This document shows, in pieces, positions 1-11,600 of a DNA stretch of 64,000 nucleotides; position 1 is the stretch's first letter; every line of letters starts with the position of its first letter. The notes beneath the pieces were generated by a model that was given only the letters and a program-made list of their open reading frames with translations, was not told the DNA's origin and ran no database searches. Position numbers and translations under genes: made by a program. The stretch is from Pictodentalium vernedei. Its lineage: Eukaryota > Mollusca > Scaphopoda > Dentaliida > Dentaliidae. The stretch covers positions 205,737,262-205,801,261 of the forward strand of contig CM062292.1 of assembly GCA_031216915.1 (NCBI GenBank). Direction: 5' to 3'.

Positions 1-720
1 GCTCTGCTAAACAAGATATCTATTATATAAATGGGGAGTGTGTGATTCCATGATTCTGTGACTCAGTCCATCTACAAATTCAAGCTTCGATTATCTCCCC
101 AGATATGCAATGCAACAAGAGATTTTCCACTGCATAGGCAGGGCTTGCCCACAAGTAATAGAATAAATGCTCAGTTCATCACTGGAATTTGTTCTAAATC
201 AACAGGGAAGTTTTCAAGTTGACTAGTTCCAGTTCTAAAACATGCTCTGAGATCCCATGCATAAATCGTGCACTTGATTTTAAACCCAAATATAAGTAGC
301 GAGCCCAAATATGAAAGCAGGGACTTGATTTGAACAAACTTGAATTTGTTGACCCCTCTAAGGATGCTGAATACCAAATATGACATGATTCTGACTGGTG
401 GATCTGAAGAAAAAGATTTTTAAAGAATATAACTCATATCGCACTAAATTAAAATTTAGGCTCCAATTGAGAGTGCAAATATGAAGTCGGGGACTTCATT
501 TGAAAATACGCGAATCTGACTGCCACCAGGATGCTGTATACCGTTTTTCAAAAGATTCTGAAAGGTGGATCTCAAAAAGAAGATTTTAAAAGACTTTTCC
601 TTATATCGCATGAAGTTAAACTTAGGGCTCCCATAAAGAGCCCAAATATGAACCAAAGGATTTGAATTGAACAAACTTGAATCTGATCCCCATAAGGAGG
701 GGGGGGGAGGGCAAGAGGGG
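1..720 (+). repeat. Decayed units of a dispersed ~150-170 bp repeat
   Basis: Successive units share the landmarks GAGCCCAAATATGAA, GAACAAACTTGAATCTGA, GGATGCTGTATACCAAATAT, TCTGACTGGTGGATCTGAAG and AAGATTTTTAAAGAATAT. The same units recur at 43980-46220, 55310-56030 and 61900-63470. Two to three degenerate units are present here, ending near a poly-G stretch around 697-712. Short open frames on the minus strand are by-products of the repeat and are not called as genes. Confidence 0.8.
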
Positions 721-1279
721 CAATGCATGCCCCCTTTTGCCAGAAGTGCACAAGTGGAAAATACTTTACTTTCTGAGAACTTTAACTGAGAAACTCTTAA
801 CTTTTCATTTCTACTGTATTTTATAGCAATGGGGAGAGGATATCGGGTACAATGATGGAGGTCGATCAATAATCTTCAAACAAAGAAGCTACACAATCAG
901 CAGAAAGAGTTCCTAAATTATACATCATAACTTGCTTACAACAAGGCACCATTTGCAATGCAAAAGCATTGCAAATGGCATCTTGTTGAACTCAAGGGAC
1001 AATAAAAATATGTTAAAAGAGAGTCGCATTACAATTTATGACAAGTTGCAAACTCTTGGTCTTAACTTATACCCAAATTCGAGTCCACTTTTTGTGAGTC
1101 CCCTTTTTGATGTCCCTACCCACCCACCCTCTCCCTCCCTTGTCAGAAGTCCCTCTTGCCGTCGGATGCTTCTGGTGCCCTTGGTACACGGTAAAGCCTA
1201 AAATATACTGTTACACTAACTGAAGGTATCCACTAACAAGTTAAAACATTTCTATGTAATAATCTCATAACAATAACTC
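721..1279. other. 3' flank of PSMB4, with one palindrome
   Basis: This lies downstream of the PSMB4 stop codon (minus strand) and should include its 3' UTR, though I see no clear minus-strand AATAAA signal. A near-perfect palindrome sits at 942-985 (arms around GCAATGC/GCATTGC). It is related in design to the palindrome at 13476-13539. No coding potential was recognised. Confidence 0.5.
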
Positions 1280-1372
1280 TTACTTGATTAACTTTGCAAC
1301 CTCCCAGTTAGGTTCCACTGATCTGGAATCAGATATTTTCACACCATCTTTATTTATAATGGATATTTGAAA
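1280..1372 (-). CDS. PSMB4: PSMB4 terminal coding exon (proteasome subunit beta-7)
   Basis: Reading the minus strand, a CTATTACAG acceptor is followed by 30 codons and TAA (1282-1280). The peptide begins FQISIINKDGVKI and ends EPNWEVAKLIK. This matches the PSMB4 C-terminus, where the conserved FQI strand is followed by a GV-[EK]-I segment and a TNW-like motif. In the 20S proteasome the beta-7 C-terminal tail reaches across the ring interface and stabilises the assembled particle (family knowledge). The exon starts in phase 0, as required by the end of the exon at 3815-3699. Identity is sure; the exact C-terminus is read directly from the sequence. Confidence 0.93.
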   Translation of the reverse strand, partial: FQISIINKDGVKISDSRSVEPNWEVAKLIK

Positions 1373-1589
1373 CTGTAATAGAAAATTAGGGTTTAACAAA
1401 CAAACAGCCTATCAATATATCAATGACTGAGAACAATATGTGCAAAGCTCCCTCAATGGTAAAAAATTTGATTTCAAGTTACAAAGCTGAAAACCAGCAG
1501 CAACAATACGTGTTCTCTCACTGGCTCAACAATCAAGTCAACATAGACTGGGCTGTCGGGTGTTCAAATATGCAAGACTTCACTAGAGT

Positions 1590-2216
1590 TGAAACGGTTA
1601 ACCGATTAACCAATGATCAATGTACTGACTGATCAAAAAAGTAATTGATCGATTAACCATTACTTTTGAACTACTGTATTTTCTGGGTTAACAAAAGAAC
1701 AAACTTGCTCCAAAACAGGCAAAAATTGTCACAATGACTCACATCAATTATATGAGACAGAGTAAAGCATGCAAGTTACGTGATGACATACTTGTTCACT
1801 TGCATGATCATTATACTGTATCAGTAGCTGGAACTGTTCATTCTTAAGTTAACCTTTACCCAATGCAGTAGCCAATGACACTTGCAAAAATAGATTCTTG
1901 AATTACTAAAAATTTTCAATTTTTGTCTCAAAAACATAGCTTATGATTCATCATTGGGACAAGCTCAACGAGCTCGTTCCAATGAGGGATCAGAAGCTTT
2001 GTTTTTGAGACAAAATTGAAAACATAATAAAATCTGAATGGATATTTTTGTATGTAGAGCTGGCCGATTTTGTTCTTTATGTTGGATAAAGGGTTAATGC
2101 TATAAATCATCAACGGTATGGCAATTATTCAGCTACCTATAAGGGCAAGTGATTAATTGGTTAACCAAGGTTTATTCATGTGATTAATCGATGAAGAAAA
2201 CCCTTTAACCGTTTCA
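1590..2216. mobile_element. Composite TIR element, copy A, with a nested MITE
   Basis: The outer ends are inverted: TGAAACGGTTAACCGATTAA on the left, and TTAACCGTTTCA with a nearby TGATTAATCG on the right. A piggyBac-like MITE (1849-2097) sits inside. A second copy with the same internal arrangement is at 40055-40659, so the nested structure was amplified as one unit or descends from one composite ancestor. No ORF of interest is present. Confidence 0.75.
1849..2097. mobile_element. piggyBac-like MITE (TTAA ends), 249 bp
   Basis: It starts TTAACCTTTACCCAATGCAG and ends GGATAAAGGGTTAA. The centre is a long hairpin around CATTGGGACAAGCTC/GAGCTCGTTCCAATG (about 1952-1989), with flanking arms TTTTGTCTCAAAAACA and TGTTTTTGAGACAAAA. 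TTAA target sites and termini beginning CCC are the known signature of the piggyBac superfamily. Family members in the window are at 20846-21092, 40307-40548 and, more distantly, 38402-38679. Confidence 0.75.
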
Positions 2217-2771
2217 GCTCTAGACTTCACCTATTAACTATGGAAGTCTTCACCCATTCAACCAACAAATCTAGACAATTATAGCAGCAATACTTTCTTC
2301 TGTTCAAAGTTTCACCTTTTCTACTACTGGATTACAAGCATGTTTGTCATAAGCTATATTTTGAAGGCAAAAAGAAAATATAAGATCGTAATGACAATTT
2401 TTAAGAACAGCACTTTGACTTGCAAGCTCTTTGCTAAAATAGCAGAGAATTATTTAGTACCTCATATTACAGTCAAAGTAATGTAGATGCATTTTTGAGC
2501 ATGCTCTGACAGTGCAGCCATGTGATCAATTGGGAATCCTTACAAGAGCTGAAATATTTGGGAAGAGCAGTAACTGCCCATCTAAAATTCCTTATAAAGC
2601 AGTGGATGTGCAAGTACGTTTCTGAAAAAAATGAAATGGGAACACAGCGAGTCACTTTTAACTAGCACAGGCCTGTGCTATTTTCTAGTCTTTCTACTAC
2701 ACCAGTGAGTTTGAGTTTTGCAGGTTAGCACTGTTGATGTTTGTTTATTAGGAGTTATTGACACTTTCAAC
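2217..2771. other. PSMB4 intron 5 sequence, nothing recognised
   Basis: AT-rich sequence with only short chance open frames. I see no conserved motif or repeat boundary, apart from the 8-bp direct repeat at 2764-2771 that belongs to the next element. Confidence 0.4.
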
Positions 2772-3024
2772 CAGGCCTGAAAATAAGCAGTCTGACATTT
2801 GCAGAATGAGGTCCCCAGAGGGTGAATTTGATGATGCTATCCCATATAGTGGGCCAATTTATCCTCTGGGTACCTCTTTCTGTTTAGTTTTGAGACCCTG
2901 ATTCAGATTGAGGTTCAAAGAGGGTAAATTTAGTGATGCTACCCTGCTGTGTAGGATGGCATCACAAAATTCACCCTCTGGGGACCTCATTTTGCAGAAG
3001 ACAGTTTGCTTATTTTCTGGCTTG
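2772..3024. mobile_element. hAT-like MITE, copy 1 (253 bp)
   Basis: The TIRs are CAGGCCTGAAAATAAGC on the left and GCTTATTTTCTGGCTTG on the right. Inside them lies a second inverted pair, GAGGTCCCCAGAGGGTGAAT and ATTCACCCTCTGGGGACCTC. The flanks CTTTCAAC (2764-2771) and TTTTCAAC (3025-3032) form an 8-bp target-site duplication with one mismatch. An 8-bp TSD with CAG-type TIRs is the hAT signature. A second copy, internally flipped, is at 5069-5318. Confidence 0.8.
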
Positions 3025-3060
3025 TTTTCAACAACCAGGGTGACATTGTTTTGGGGGTTT

Positions 3061-3123
3061 GTAGTGACTTCCAGCCAAGTCTTAGCTGCCTGTAGAGACA
3101 GCCAACGCTTGGCTAGAAACTAC
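3061..3123. repeat. Palindrome (CAGCCAAG...CTTGGCT arms)
   Basis: Imperfect inverted repeat GTAGTGACTTCCAGCCAAG and CTTGGCTAGAAACTAC around a short loop. The same palindrome type, better preserved, sits inside the hAT element at about 39267-39324, and a degenerate one is at about 38197-38230. Confidence 0.6.
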
Positions 3124-3698
3124 TGCCAAGTCATTAGACTATCATCAGCAGGGCACTTCTTCGTTTGTGTGTTGATGTACCGGTTCTGTAGATGAAGGAC
3201 AACATCTCCGAAAAGATGGTATTCAAGAAAGGTGAGGAACGATCTATGGTACAGGGTTTCCCGATCATATAAAAATGACTGCTGAACTATAAGGGCGAGT
3301 GCTCTCTCGACCTTTTTCCAGGAGGTTATTGGTTGGCCTCGTGTGATTCTCAAAACTACAGGCCTCTATACTTCTATTGAAACAAAAATAGTAACCACAG
3401 AAGATGATCAAACATGCTAAACACTCGATCTCTAGTCAATCTGCTTTGCATAAGCCAGCATCGATTTGTTTTAATCACATATAAAGAGAACTATGACTGA
3501 TTAATTACATAACAGGTACAGGAAACAATCCTTCTTAACTGAATATGTCTTCCTGATTCCGTGGGGAAAATAATTTTTCATTTGGAAAATTTAGGTATTC
3601 ATTTCTTTATTTAACCCTTAGAAAAAGCAATTAACAAATTCTGGATAACAGAAGATCCCTGTGGGCTTGGACAAGATATAATATTCAAAGAAATATAC

Positions 3699-3815
3699 CT
3701 TATTAAGAGATCTAGCATCCCTGTAAAATAGAATTTTCAAACATTTTTCTAATGCTTCAACAGCCTCCCCTTCAGTTAGATCTGGCTTTGTTTCCAGTAT
3801 CTTCCTCAATATTGG
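3699..3815 (-). CDS. PSMB4: PSMB4 internal exon (117 bp, 39 codons)
   Basis: On the minus strand the acceptor CATTCCAG precedes PILRKILETKPDLTEGEAVE, and the exon continues to a segment with the diagnostic YRDARS, ending AAG|GTATAT. In PSMB4 orthologues this stretch follows the GYGAY-LAQ segment and carries the long helix with the CM-V-L-YYRDARSYN signature. The exon is phase 0 at both ends, fitting its neighbours at 13276-13195 and 1372-1280. The intron on the 5' side is 9.4 kb and contains DIRS copy 1. Confidence 0.94.
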
Positions 3816-5068
3816 CTGGAATGATAAATAAATTGTGAAAATGAAAAAATTTCATCACAAAAGCTATTTCACTTTATAGACTCTTAACTTGAAATTTGTA
3901 AAATTTGATGATGAGAGAGGGTTTTTGTGCAGAATGTGAATGACAAGGGAAGAGCTTGAGCAAGTGCAAGGATTCTATAATGGGGTGCCTTAGCCAGTTC
4001 TTTTTTTCTTCCTTTATCCTTTTTTGTGTGTGTGTGGGGGGGGGGGAGGAGGGGAGAGATATTTGAAAGATCATTGTGTTGTGTGGGGAGGAGGGAGCAA
4101 TGACCAGAGGGTCTTTGTTAGGACTGCCCCCCCACCCCCCCACCCCCCCCACACACACACCATCGAGAAAATTTTTCAAAATTTGGTGCTCTTAGTATGA
4201 ATCAGGGGCATTTGTAGCATGTGTAGCCTCTATATTGGAGACAATTTGAGACTCTATGTTGTTTAAAAGTTGAATTGGGCCAAAAAAAAATTTGCAGGGG
4301 GTGGGGGTGAAAGGGAAATTTTTAGAGGGGGAGGCTACACCACTGTGCCCGAGAAACAAGATTTTTTAATGGAATATTCAAGAAATGTTTTGCAAGTGTT
4401 GCCCTCTAGTCATGTTAGGTGAACTTTTAATAATGAATAATGATCAGAGATATCTCAAACTGCAGTCAACATCACACTCATTGAGAACAATACCAAATGC
4501 ATGTTGTCTCTTGAGAGCAAAAAGGTTCTGACTGCAATGCTGAATTGTCAAGAGCCAATATCACAAAAAAGAAAATCTCTGATTTTGGGTTGATAACAAA
4601 ATCACTTCAATCATGATGACAAAAATGATTATTTTCATGAGCCTTCATCATGTTATTTTGACTCAACTCAAAATGTAATTGCAGTATCCCCTATGCATCC
4701 CATGCTATACCAGAATAAAAGAAAGCCTTTTGTCAACATAATGGGAAATAACTTTTATGGCACCAGACAACATGGAAGATTGTTTTGAAATTAAGGTATA
4801 TCCTAGCAACAGTTCTCAATTATGTTATCTTTGATGCCATGAAAGACTATCTAACCAGATAATGAACTTAAATCAATGCACTGTTTCCTTGCTTTGTACT
4901 ATTTTAAAGTTATGTGGCCATCAGGTGCATTCTTTCCTTGTTGATGAAATGCTGTTGTGTCAGATACTATTGGACAGAAACCCTTTGTTAACTGTCAAAG
5001 TGTTAATTTACTTTTGATAACAGAATTTGTTTCAGTGCTTTGCTGTACTGAAATTTCATGTTCAGTAT
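3816..5068. other. PSMB4 intron 4, low-complexity and unannotated sequence
   Basis: A G-run (about 4036-4046) and C-runs (about 4129-4150) with CA/GT tracts form a purine/pyrimidine-rich block at 4025-4160. A second G-rich stretch lies at about 4298-4330. The remainder is AT-rich, without recognisable genes. Confidence 0.5.
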
Positions 5069-5318
5069 CAAGCCTGAAAATAAGCTGTGATCTTCAAAAT
5101 GAGGTCCCCAGAGGTTGAATTTGGTGATGCTACCCTGCACAGCAGGGTAGCATCACAAAATTTACCCTCTGTGAACCTCAGTCTGAATCAAAGGTCTGAA
5201 GCCAAAACACAAAGCTGTACCTAGAGGATAAATTGGCACACACTATGGGATAGCATCAGCAAATTCACCCTCTGGGGACCTCATTTTGCAAATGATAGGT
5301 TGCTTATAATCAGGCTTG
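5069..5318. mobile_element. hAT-like MITE, copy 2 (250 bp), perfect 8-bp TSD
   Basis: The TIRs are CAAGCCTGAAAATAAGC and GCTTATAATCAGGCTTG. The element is flanked on both sides by TTCAGTAT (5061-5068 and 5319-5326). The interior palindrome around CTACCCTGCACAGCAGGGTAG and the GAGGTCCCCAGAGG / CCTCTGGGGACCTC pair match copy 1 at 2772-3024, but with the interior reversed relative to it. Confidence 0.85.
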
Positions 5319-5745
5319 TTCAGTATACACATTTTTCAAGCAAATGCCTCTGTTTTCTGTATGGTATTCAGTATTTTCATAGAGCACAAAAATTGACTTA
5401 ATATTATATGGGAGGTGGTGACTTCCTTCCATAGGGGGTGGCCTCTGCGGTCTTCCCCAGAAAATGTTTTTACAATTTGTCCTTCTCAGATTGCTGGGTA
5501 ATTTGGATGGTTGGCACAATGATTCTGCATGCCCCCCTCCCCCTCCTCCCCAACACCCATGTCCAAGTCACATCTGCCAAAGGAAAAAACTGAAATCAAG
5601 TTTTATTTTTATCAAATACAAGAAGTCACATTTTGCTTTCATTTTAAAACACATGCCTCACATAAACAATGTTCTGTATGCACATCAAGGGAGGTAAAAA
5701 AAACAACTCAAAAAATGTATTCTTGCCTTTTATCATTTGAATAAA

Positions 5746-5973
5746 GTTAAAAAATTTATAGTAATTTATATATTTTTTATACTTACCAATGACCCAGACA
5801 TAGCTGGTGCTAACTCTTAAAATATAGGGCCAAACACAAATTTTGCCCCCCAATCCCCAAAATTTGCATCTAAAACTAAAGAAAAACATGTCCTGAGAGG
5901 CCCTCCACACTTCGCCCCTACTGCGCATGCGCAGTGTCAAGGACGTTCCGAAATTGGCGCCATTAATCATTCT
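5746..5973 (+). repeat. DIRS copy 1 left inverted terminal repeat
   Basis: This is the inverted counterpart of 12558-12759. It has an extra AT-rich 5' extension (5746-5785) not shared with the right end, as is usual for the unequal ITRs of DIRS elements. It contains the 16-bp palindrome at 5920-5935. Confidence 0.9.
5920..5935. promoter_or_regulatory. NRF1-type palindrome in the DIRS ITR
   Basis: ACTGCGCATGCGCAGT contains TGCGCATGCGCA, a perfect match to the NRF1 consensus YGCGCAYGCGCR. It is present in all four ITRs of the two copies (also 12596-12611, 24094-24109, 30691-30706). A role as promoter element is inferred. Confidence 0.6.
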
Positions 5974-6048
5974 AATAACCAGTGCCTGGTAAGCGCTATG
6001 TACTCAGCGGGGAGGCAAGAGTTCCCAACTCCTGGGAGGGCCATCCCC

Positions 6049-6130
6049 GTCTGGGTCATTGGTAAGTATAAAAAATATATAAATTACTATAAATTTTTTA
6101 ACATTTTTATACTGTACCAATGACCCAGAC
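6049..6130. repeat. DIRS copy 1 internal complementary region (ICR)
   Basis: The first 54 bases (6049-6102) are the reverse complement of the left terminus 5746-5799. The next 28 (6103-6130) are the reverse complement of the right terminus 12732-12759. The ICR is therefore complementary to the junction formed when the two element ends are joined. This is the diagnostic DIRS-1 arrangement, thought to template completion and circularisation of the cDNA. Confidence 0.92.
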
Positions 6131-6721
6131 ATAGCTGAATAGTAAAAAGGCTGGAGGGCCAAGGACATAGAGCAAAATGGAATACGCTCAATAAAATAAA
6201 ATAGAGTCATCCCCTGTAGGGAAAAGAAGTAATAGGCCTTACATGCATCTTTCTTATTTATGATAAATTAGAAAGATACAACACCTTCCAAAAATTGAGC
6301 TTCATACATCCATGTACTCTATTAATATCCAATAATCCTTATACTAATAATTTTTAAAGTAAGCCAATAATAAAGTAAGTCTAGAGAATAGAGACTCTTA
6401 TACTCCTAAAAGTGTGTGAGAATTGCATAATCATGTCCGTTGACATATGCAATATTCAAAGGCTATACTTTAAAAACTAAGACTTGAATGAATTTTATAA
6501 ACTTAAACTTCTCACTAAACAACCATCCCAATAACAGCTCAGAATTACTAACTCCGGAGGAGGTATCCCCTTGTTTTCATAGTAAAAACAGGTGACCCAA
6601 GGGAACACCCTCCCCCCCCCCTTTTTCTTGCCCTGGGTCAAATAGCCCAGAGCGAAGAGGGCAGCCGAACGGAGACACTGCCGAAACAGACAGCCTACCT
6701 AGCTATAGTAGCAACTGTTAA
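6131..6721. other. DIRS copy 1 noncoding region between YR gene and ICR
   Basis: AT-rich spacer collinear with 24305-24909 of copy 2. It includes a short C-run (about 6610) and a GCCCTGGGTCAAATAGCCC segment shared by both copies. No ORF. Confidence 0.7.
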
Positions 6722-8012
6722 GTGAATGACATTCTGAGCAGTAGATAATAGACCTAACAATAGAGGCCTCCAGAAATAGACTCGATATTTCTGAGATAAA
6801 ATTCATGAATGGATGGCTGAGCGCAATGAGCAGCCTTCAAAAATCTATAATAGCAACACTATTAAAGTAAGCCCAAGAAGTAGAAGAACTCTTACTTCAT
6901 GAGCCGAAATCTTAAGCACAACTGCTAAGCCAATGATATACCATAAGCAGTACGCTAGTTAATAGAATCCATTAACAATAAAATGGAGCGTAACGTCCTT
7001 CTACTAGACATCAAAGACAGAAGAAGCTTACGCCCTTGTAATAAACAGATATCTGTTTATAAATACATAAACTGTACCCGGAAAGAGTAAAGGCCTATGC
7101 CCATACGAAGACGGAAGGACCTTAAAATAATAGGTTCCGGATAATAGGAGCCTAACTCTTATGCAACAATCCAACCTAAATAGTAACGGAAGTATTGATT
7201 CCGAAACTATGAAAGTGAAAATCATCCATCGATAGTGCATGAAACTCACTGACTCTACAGTAAAAGAGAAACCAACAGAATTACTGTCTAAAAGGTCAGA
7301 ATTTGAAAACTACTGTTTCCAGAGGCTCAAATGATTACTTAGCTAAATAAGAACCTGAAGTTAAAATCCATATAGGAATTTAATCTAAAGATTCTAAGTC
7401 TATTTATCAAAAAGTTACTAATTGACTTAGATAAAGAGACAAAAGACTCAATTGTAAACTATCGTAGAGTGCATAGGTATGAGGTAACATAAACCTATAA
7501 CCTAAATAACAACAGGCTGCAGTAGATCTTGTGAAACAAGTATACTAAAAAATAGCAATGAGTATTATGGAGGGATCAACCATATGAACATAATGATCCC
7601 TACACCACGACGGAAGAGCCTCCACTCTAGTCGCATAGAATAGCGAAGAAGAGGATCTCCTATAGTAAGAAATCGCGTCCAAAGCTCGTCCAGTACAGTG
7701 CTTATAAAGCAATACGGACCACACAACGGAATACATGAAGGTTGCGACCTTGCTGGTTGTGATAAAGATGACACGATTTACCCAGTGAAAAAAGATCCTC
7801 ACATAGAGGAAGATTTCACGTTAAGATCCACAGTAGACAAGAGAGTAAATTACTCATGATCTCTGTGAAGATAGAGATGCTATCAACAGAAATGTATTGT
7901 GGTTGTTTATCTTAGCAATACCTGCTAAAAACAACAGCGCCGGAGGATACGCGTATCCTATCATTCCGTCCTATAGATCAATAGAGCGTTAACAGTATTA
8001 GCTCAGAGATCT
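6722..8012 (-). pseudogene. DIRS copy 1 tyrosine recombinase remnant
   Basis: Collinear with the intact recombinase ORF at 26250-24910 but broken by many substitutions and indels. The best-preserved stretch (7802-7545) still reads a segment matching the N-terminal SAM-like part of copy 2, including CTGRALDAIS and WCRDH. The catalytic region (HxxR and the final Tyr block near 6780-6900) is visible only as nucleotide similarity. Not functional. Confidence 0.85.
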
Positions 8013-8622
8013 GGACAAGCCAACACATACGTCTGCAATTGATTAGCCAGCTGTGTCATAAATAAAACATCATTGGGCGCTCCCAAAGATAGCAAATCTG
8101 ATTGAATACTTGTTTGTTGAGAGTCCATTCTGACAGCAACAAGCGACCCGTAAGAGAACGGGAGTCCGATAAAACAATCAGACGACCCGGAATATGACGG
8201 ACCAAAACTGAACTTGGTGTACTATAACCAACAGACGGATTCTTTCCATTAAATTGAATAACGGAAACGAAAGAGTGCCTCCCTGGTTCCGGAGATACGC
8301 CACTACTGTCGAATTAAAGGACAGGAATTTTGGGCATGCGTTTCTGAATAATGTTCATGCAATGACATAAAGCAAGCCTAAAAAACATTATTCCGCGTAA
8401 GTTAACTGATAGCTAAAAGACTGCGGAACCCAAAGACCCCGGCACTTCGAATCCGTAGGGATCAGAATATATCCCAATCTGTTTGACTGGCAACCGTCAT
8501 AACAGCCACACTCGGGTCCGGCAACTGCGGCGGCACTCTCTGAGTCAACCACCGAATGTTTGCCCCAGTCTGAATCTCTTGTAACACTAGATAGACAAGA
8601 GAATGTATAAATCAAGCAATTC
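7985..8622 (-). pseudogene. DIRS copy 1 RNase H / RT C-terminal remnant, truncated
   Basis: Nucleotide similarity runs collinear with copy 2 positions from about 26220 to about 26860 (RNase H part). It then breaks near 8622, where the next bases correspond to about 28155 of copy 2. About 1.3 kb is therefore missing, including the whole RT palm with its YLDD box. Confidence 0.8.
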
Positions 8623-11600
8623 ATGGATTGCCGGAAGTTGCCGTCGAAGAGAAGCTCCTCCGAGAACGAAGCGACTCTGAGAGAGTTCTTAACCTACTAT
8701 CCACGCGTGGATGTAGCTAGGGCTGCCTCACGTCTAACCAACTCCAATCAGCCACTGAAGGGCGGAGTTATACGTGAACAAACTACTGCCCTCAAAAGAA
8801 ATTACATTGAGAATAATATCCCGTAAATCTTTTCTTGAAGACGTAATGATAACGCCTCAGTAAGGCGGATTACGTATAATAAAGCGTCTAAGTTAAGTCT
8901 ACTATACATAATGTCGTTCCCAACATTGAAATTGGAAAAGACATAAACGGTGAAAAAAAAAAAAAAAAAAAATATATGCAGTCTTTAATCACACCGTCTA
9001 GACGCATATGAACTCTCGGTATGCCCTGCTCTGCCAAAATAAACTATATGTAAAAAAGATAAAATGGCAGAAATGAGCCACGCGGACAAGAAACTAAACT
9101 ATCATGCTTAGTAGCAGGCTTGTATATATATATAAATATATAGCGTCGAAAAATAAAACACATGTTGTAATTACAATATTGGACTGCGTCGGTAAGTCAG
9201 GGACAAAGTCCCTGTACCGATCGAAAAATCCGAGTCCAATGACGCTATAAGTCTCTTATCCAAGATCGCAGCAATGAAGTCCGAAAAATAATCACTGGAA
9301 GAAATGCCAGAAGATATGAAAGGCATCTTCCGATACTACTAAAGGGAAAACTCGAAATCTTTCGAATCCCTTTCGCCATCCTGTCGGACCCTATAAAGCG
9401 TTCGGTCGTCCGTAGCTTGATGCAACCGCGGACCGCACCGACCCAGCGCCGTCGGATAATTCCTGATTCGACCGAGAAACCGTCAATTGCTGGGATGCTG
9501 CGAAACAAATGTGCTAACTCGGATAGCACGTCCGTCACTGAGGCCTGAGGAGCAGCGGTCTTACGATGCATTGCCGCAGGAAGCTCCGAGATCGTTACCG
9601 CGTGCATACTTCCAATATGCGAGCGAACGGAGTGTATAGGCCTCGTGTCCCTTGGCTACCGGATGGCGCGACCTATTCGCTGTGGAATCACTGAATGCCG
9701 AAACTGATCGGATACTCGAGGTCACGTAGCCAATGTGCGGTCGTGTGCCCTGCTGTGAGGATGAGGAAGCATTAAAGACAGTCTCTCGGACTGTCAATAT
9801 AACGGAGCGTCCCGAGCAACGGACATATGCTCCGAATGTAAAATATCTGAACCACAACATGCGGTCCCCTATGTTGTTGGCTTCCTCCGATCTGTCCTCA
9901 ATCTGCCGTCACTGGGTGAGTACTAAAGTAAATAAAGTGCTCGCATCACCCAAATCTCCTTCCTAGACCGCAACGGACGAACCCGGCAGCCGAACCATTC
10001 GATGAATGTACGCTACACCGGGTGAGCTAGCAAATGTCACTCCGTAAGCGATAGACATATTCCATGAGCACTTATTGCCGCTAACTCTTCATTAACTATG
10101 ACGACAGAGGCACACTTTTGAAAGACATCTCCATAATTCTTCGAACAAGAAACTAGAAATGCTTGGATAGCAAGCATAAAATAATAATATATATAGCGTC
10201 GTTCAATAATTCGAAAGTTTGTGTGACATTATTGGACTATGTCGGAACTGAGGGACGATGTCCCTGAACCGAACCAAAAATATCTAAGTCCACCGACGCT
10301 ATCAGTTTCTTATCCGGCATCGCAGCATATGTTGTTCCGAAAGGGAAAGCTTGAAATCCACCGAATCCCTTTCGGTATCCCGTCGGACTGGATGAAACTT
10401 TCGGACGTCCGTACCCGCTTCCGCGGAGCGTCCGGACCCAGCATCGTCGGATAAAATATATGCGACAGATTCAGTTGATGCTGGGATGCTGCGATAAACT
10501 GTGCTATTAAGGAAAGCACGTCCGTTCCCGAGGCCTGTGCAGTAGCGGACTTACGATGCATTGCCGCTGGAAGCTCCGTGTACGTTGACTCCCGCATACT
10601 TCCTATGCGAACGTCCGGAGTCTGCAGGCCTCGGGTCCCCGGCTACCGACCCAGCGCTGTCGGATAATTCTCGATCCGACACCGTTTCTGTCGGCTGCTG
10701 GGATGCTGCGATAAGCTGTGCTATGTGCACAAGAATGTCCGGCGTCGAGACCTGCGGAGGCGCAGTCTATCGCTGCTTCGCCGAGGGCAGCTCCGCATCA
10801 GATGGCTCCCGCATACTTTTCCTATGCGAACGTCCGGAGTCCATCGGTCTCGAATCCCTGGCTGCCGGATGGTGTGACCTGGTCGCCGAAGAATCCTTGA
10901 TCGGCGAAGCTGGTAATATATCGGCGGTCACGCAGCCAAGGTGCGGTCGTGTGCGCTGACGAGAAGAGGAAGCCTTAGCAGTCTCAGCGGACTGCCTATA
11001 CAACGGAGCGTCCCGAGCGACGGACGTATGCTCCGCTAACGACACATTTGTACCACAACATCTGGGGCCAGATGTTGTTGAACGAGAGAGGGGCCTCTCT
11101 CGCTTGCCGTCCGGATGGACCGGAACGAGCTATGAACCGGACTAAAAGGCTTCCTCCGTTCTCCCTCCGATCCGCCGTCACTGGGTGTGCATTAAGTTAA
11201 TTTTATAGTGCTCGCATCACCCCAAAATTCCTTCTAGACCGCAACGGACGAACCCGGCTGCCGAACCATTCGGTGAATGGACGCTACACCGGGCGAGCTA
11301 GCGGACGTCAAAGGCCGTCGAACCTACTAGGGTCCTCTTAGGCAATTGGCGTATTTACATGAGCACTTTTCCGCTAGCCCTTCATTAATTGTGACGACGG
11401 AGGCACACTGTTGGAAGACATCACAGATACATCACCCTAATCTTGATCGTCTGAAATAGAAATTGATAAAGTAGAGTGACCCTGCGGGGAAAGGACCGGA
11501 GTGTCCAAATCCCCAACAACATACCGTGACATACGCTTCCCATATTGTCATCGAAATCATACGATACAGAACCGGAGTTAATGCGAGTACACTGACCACA

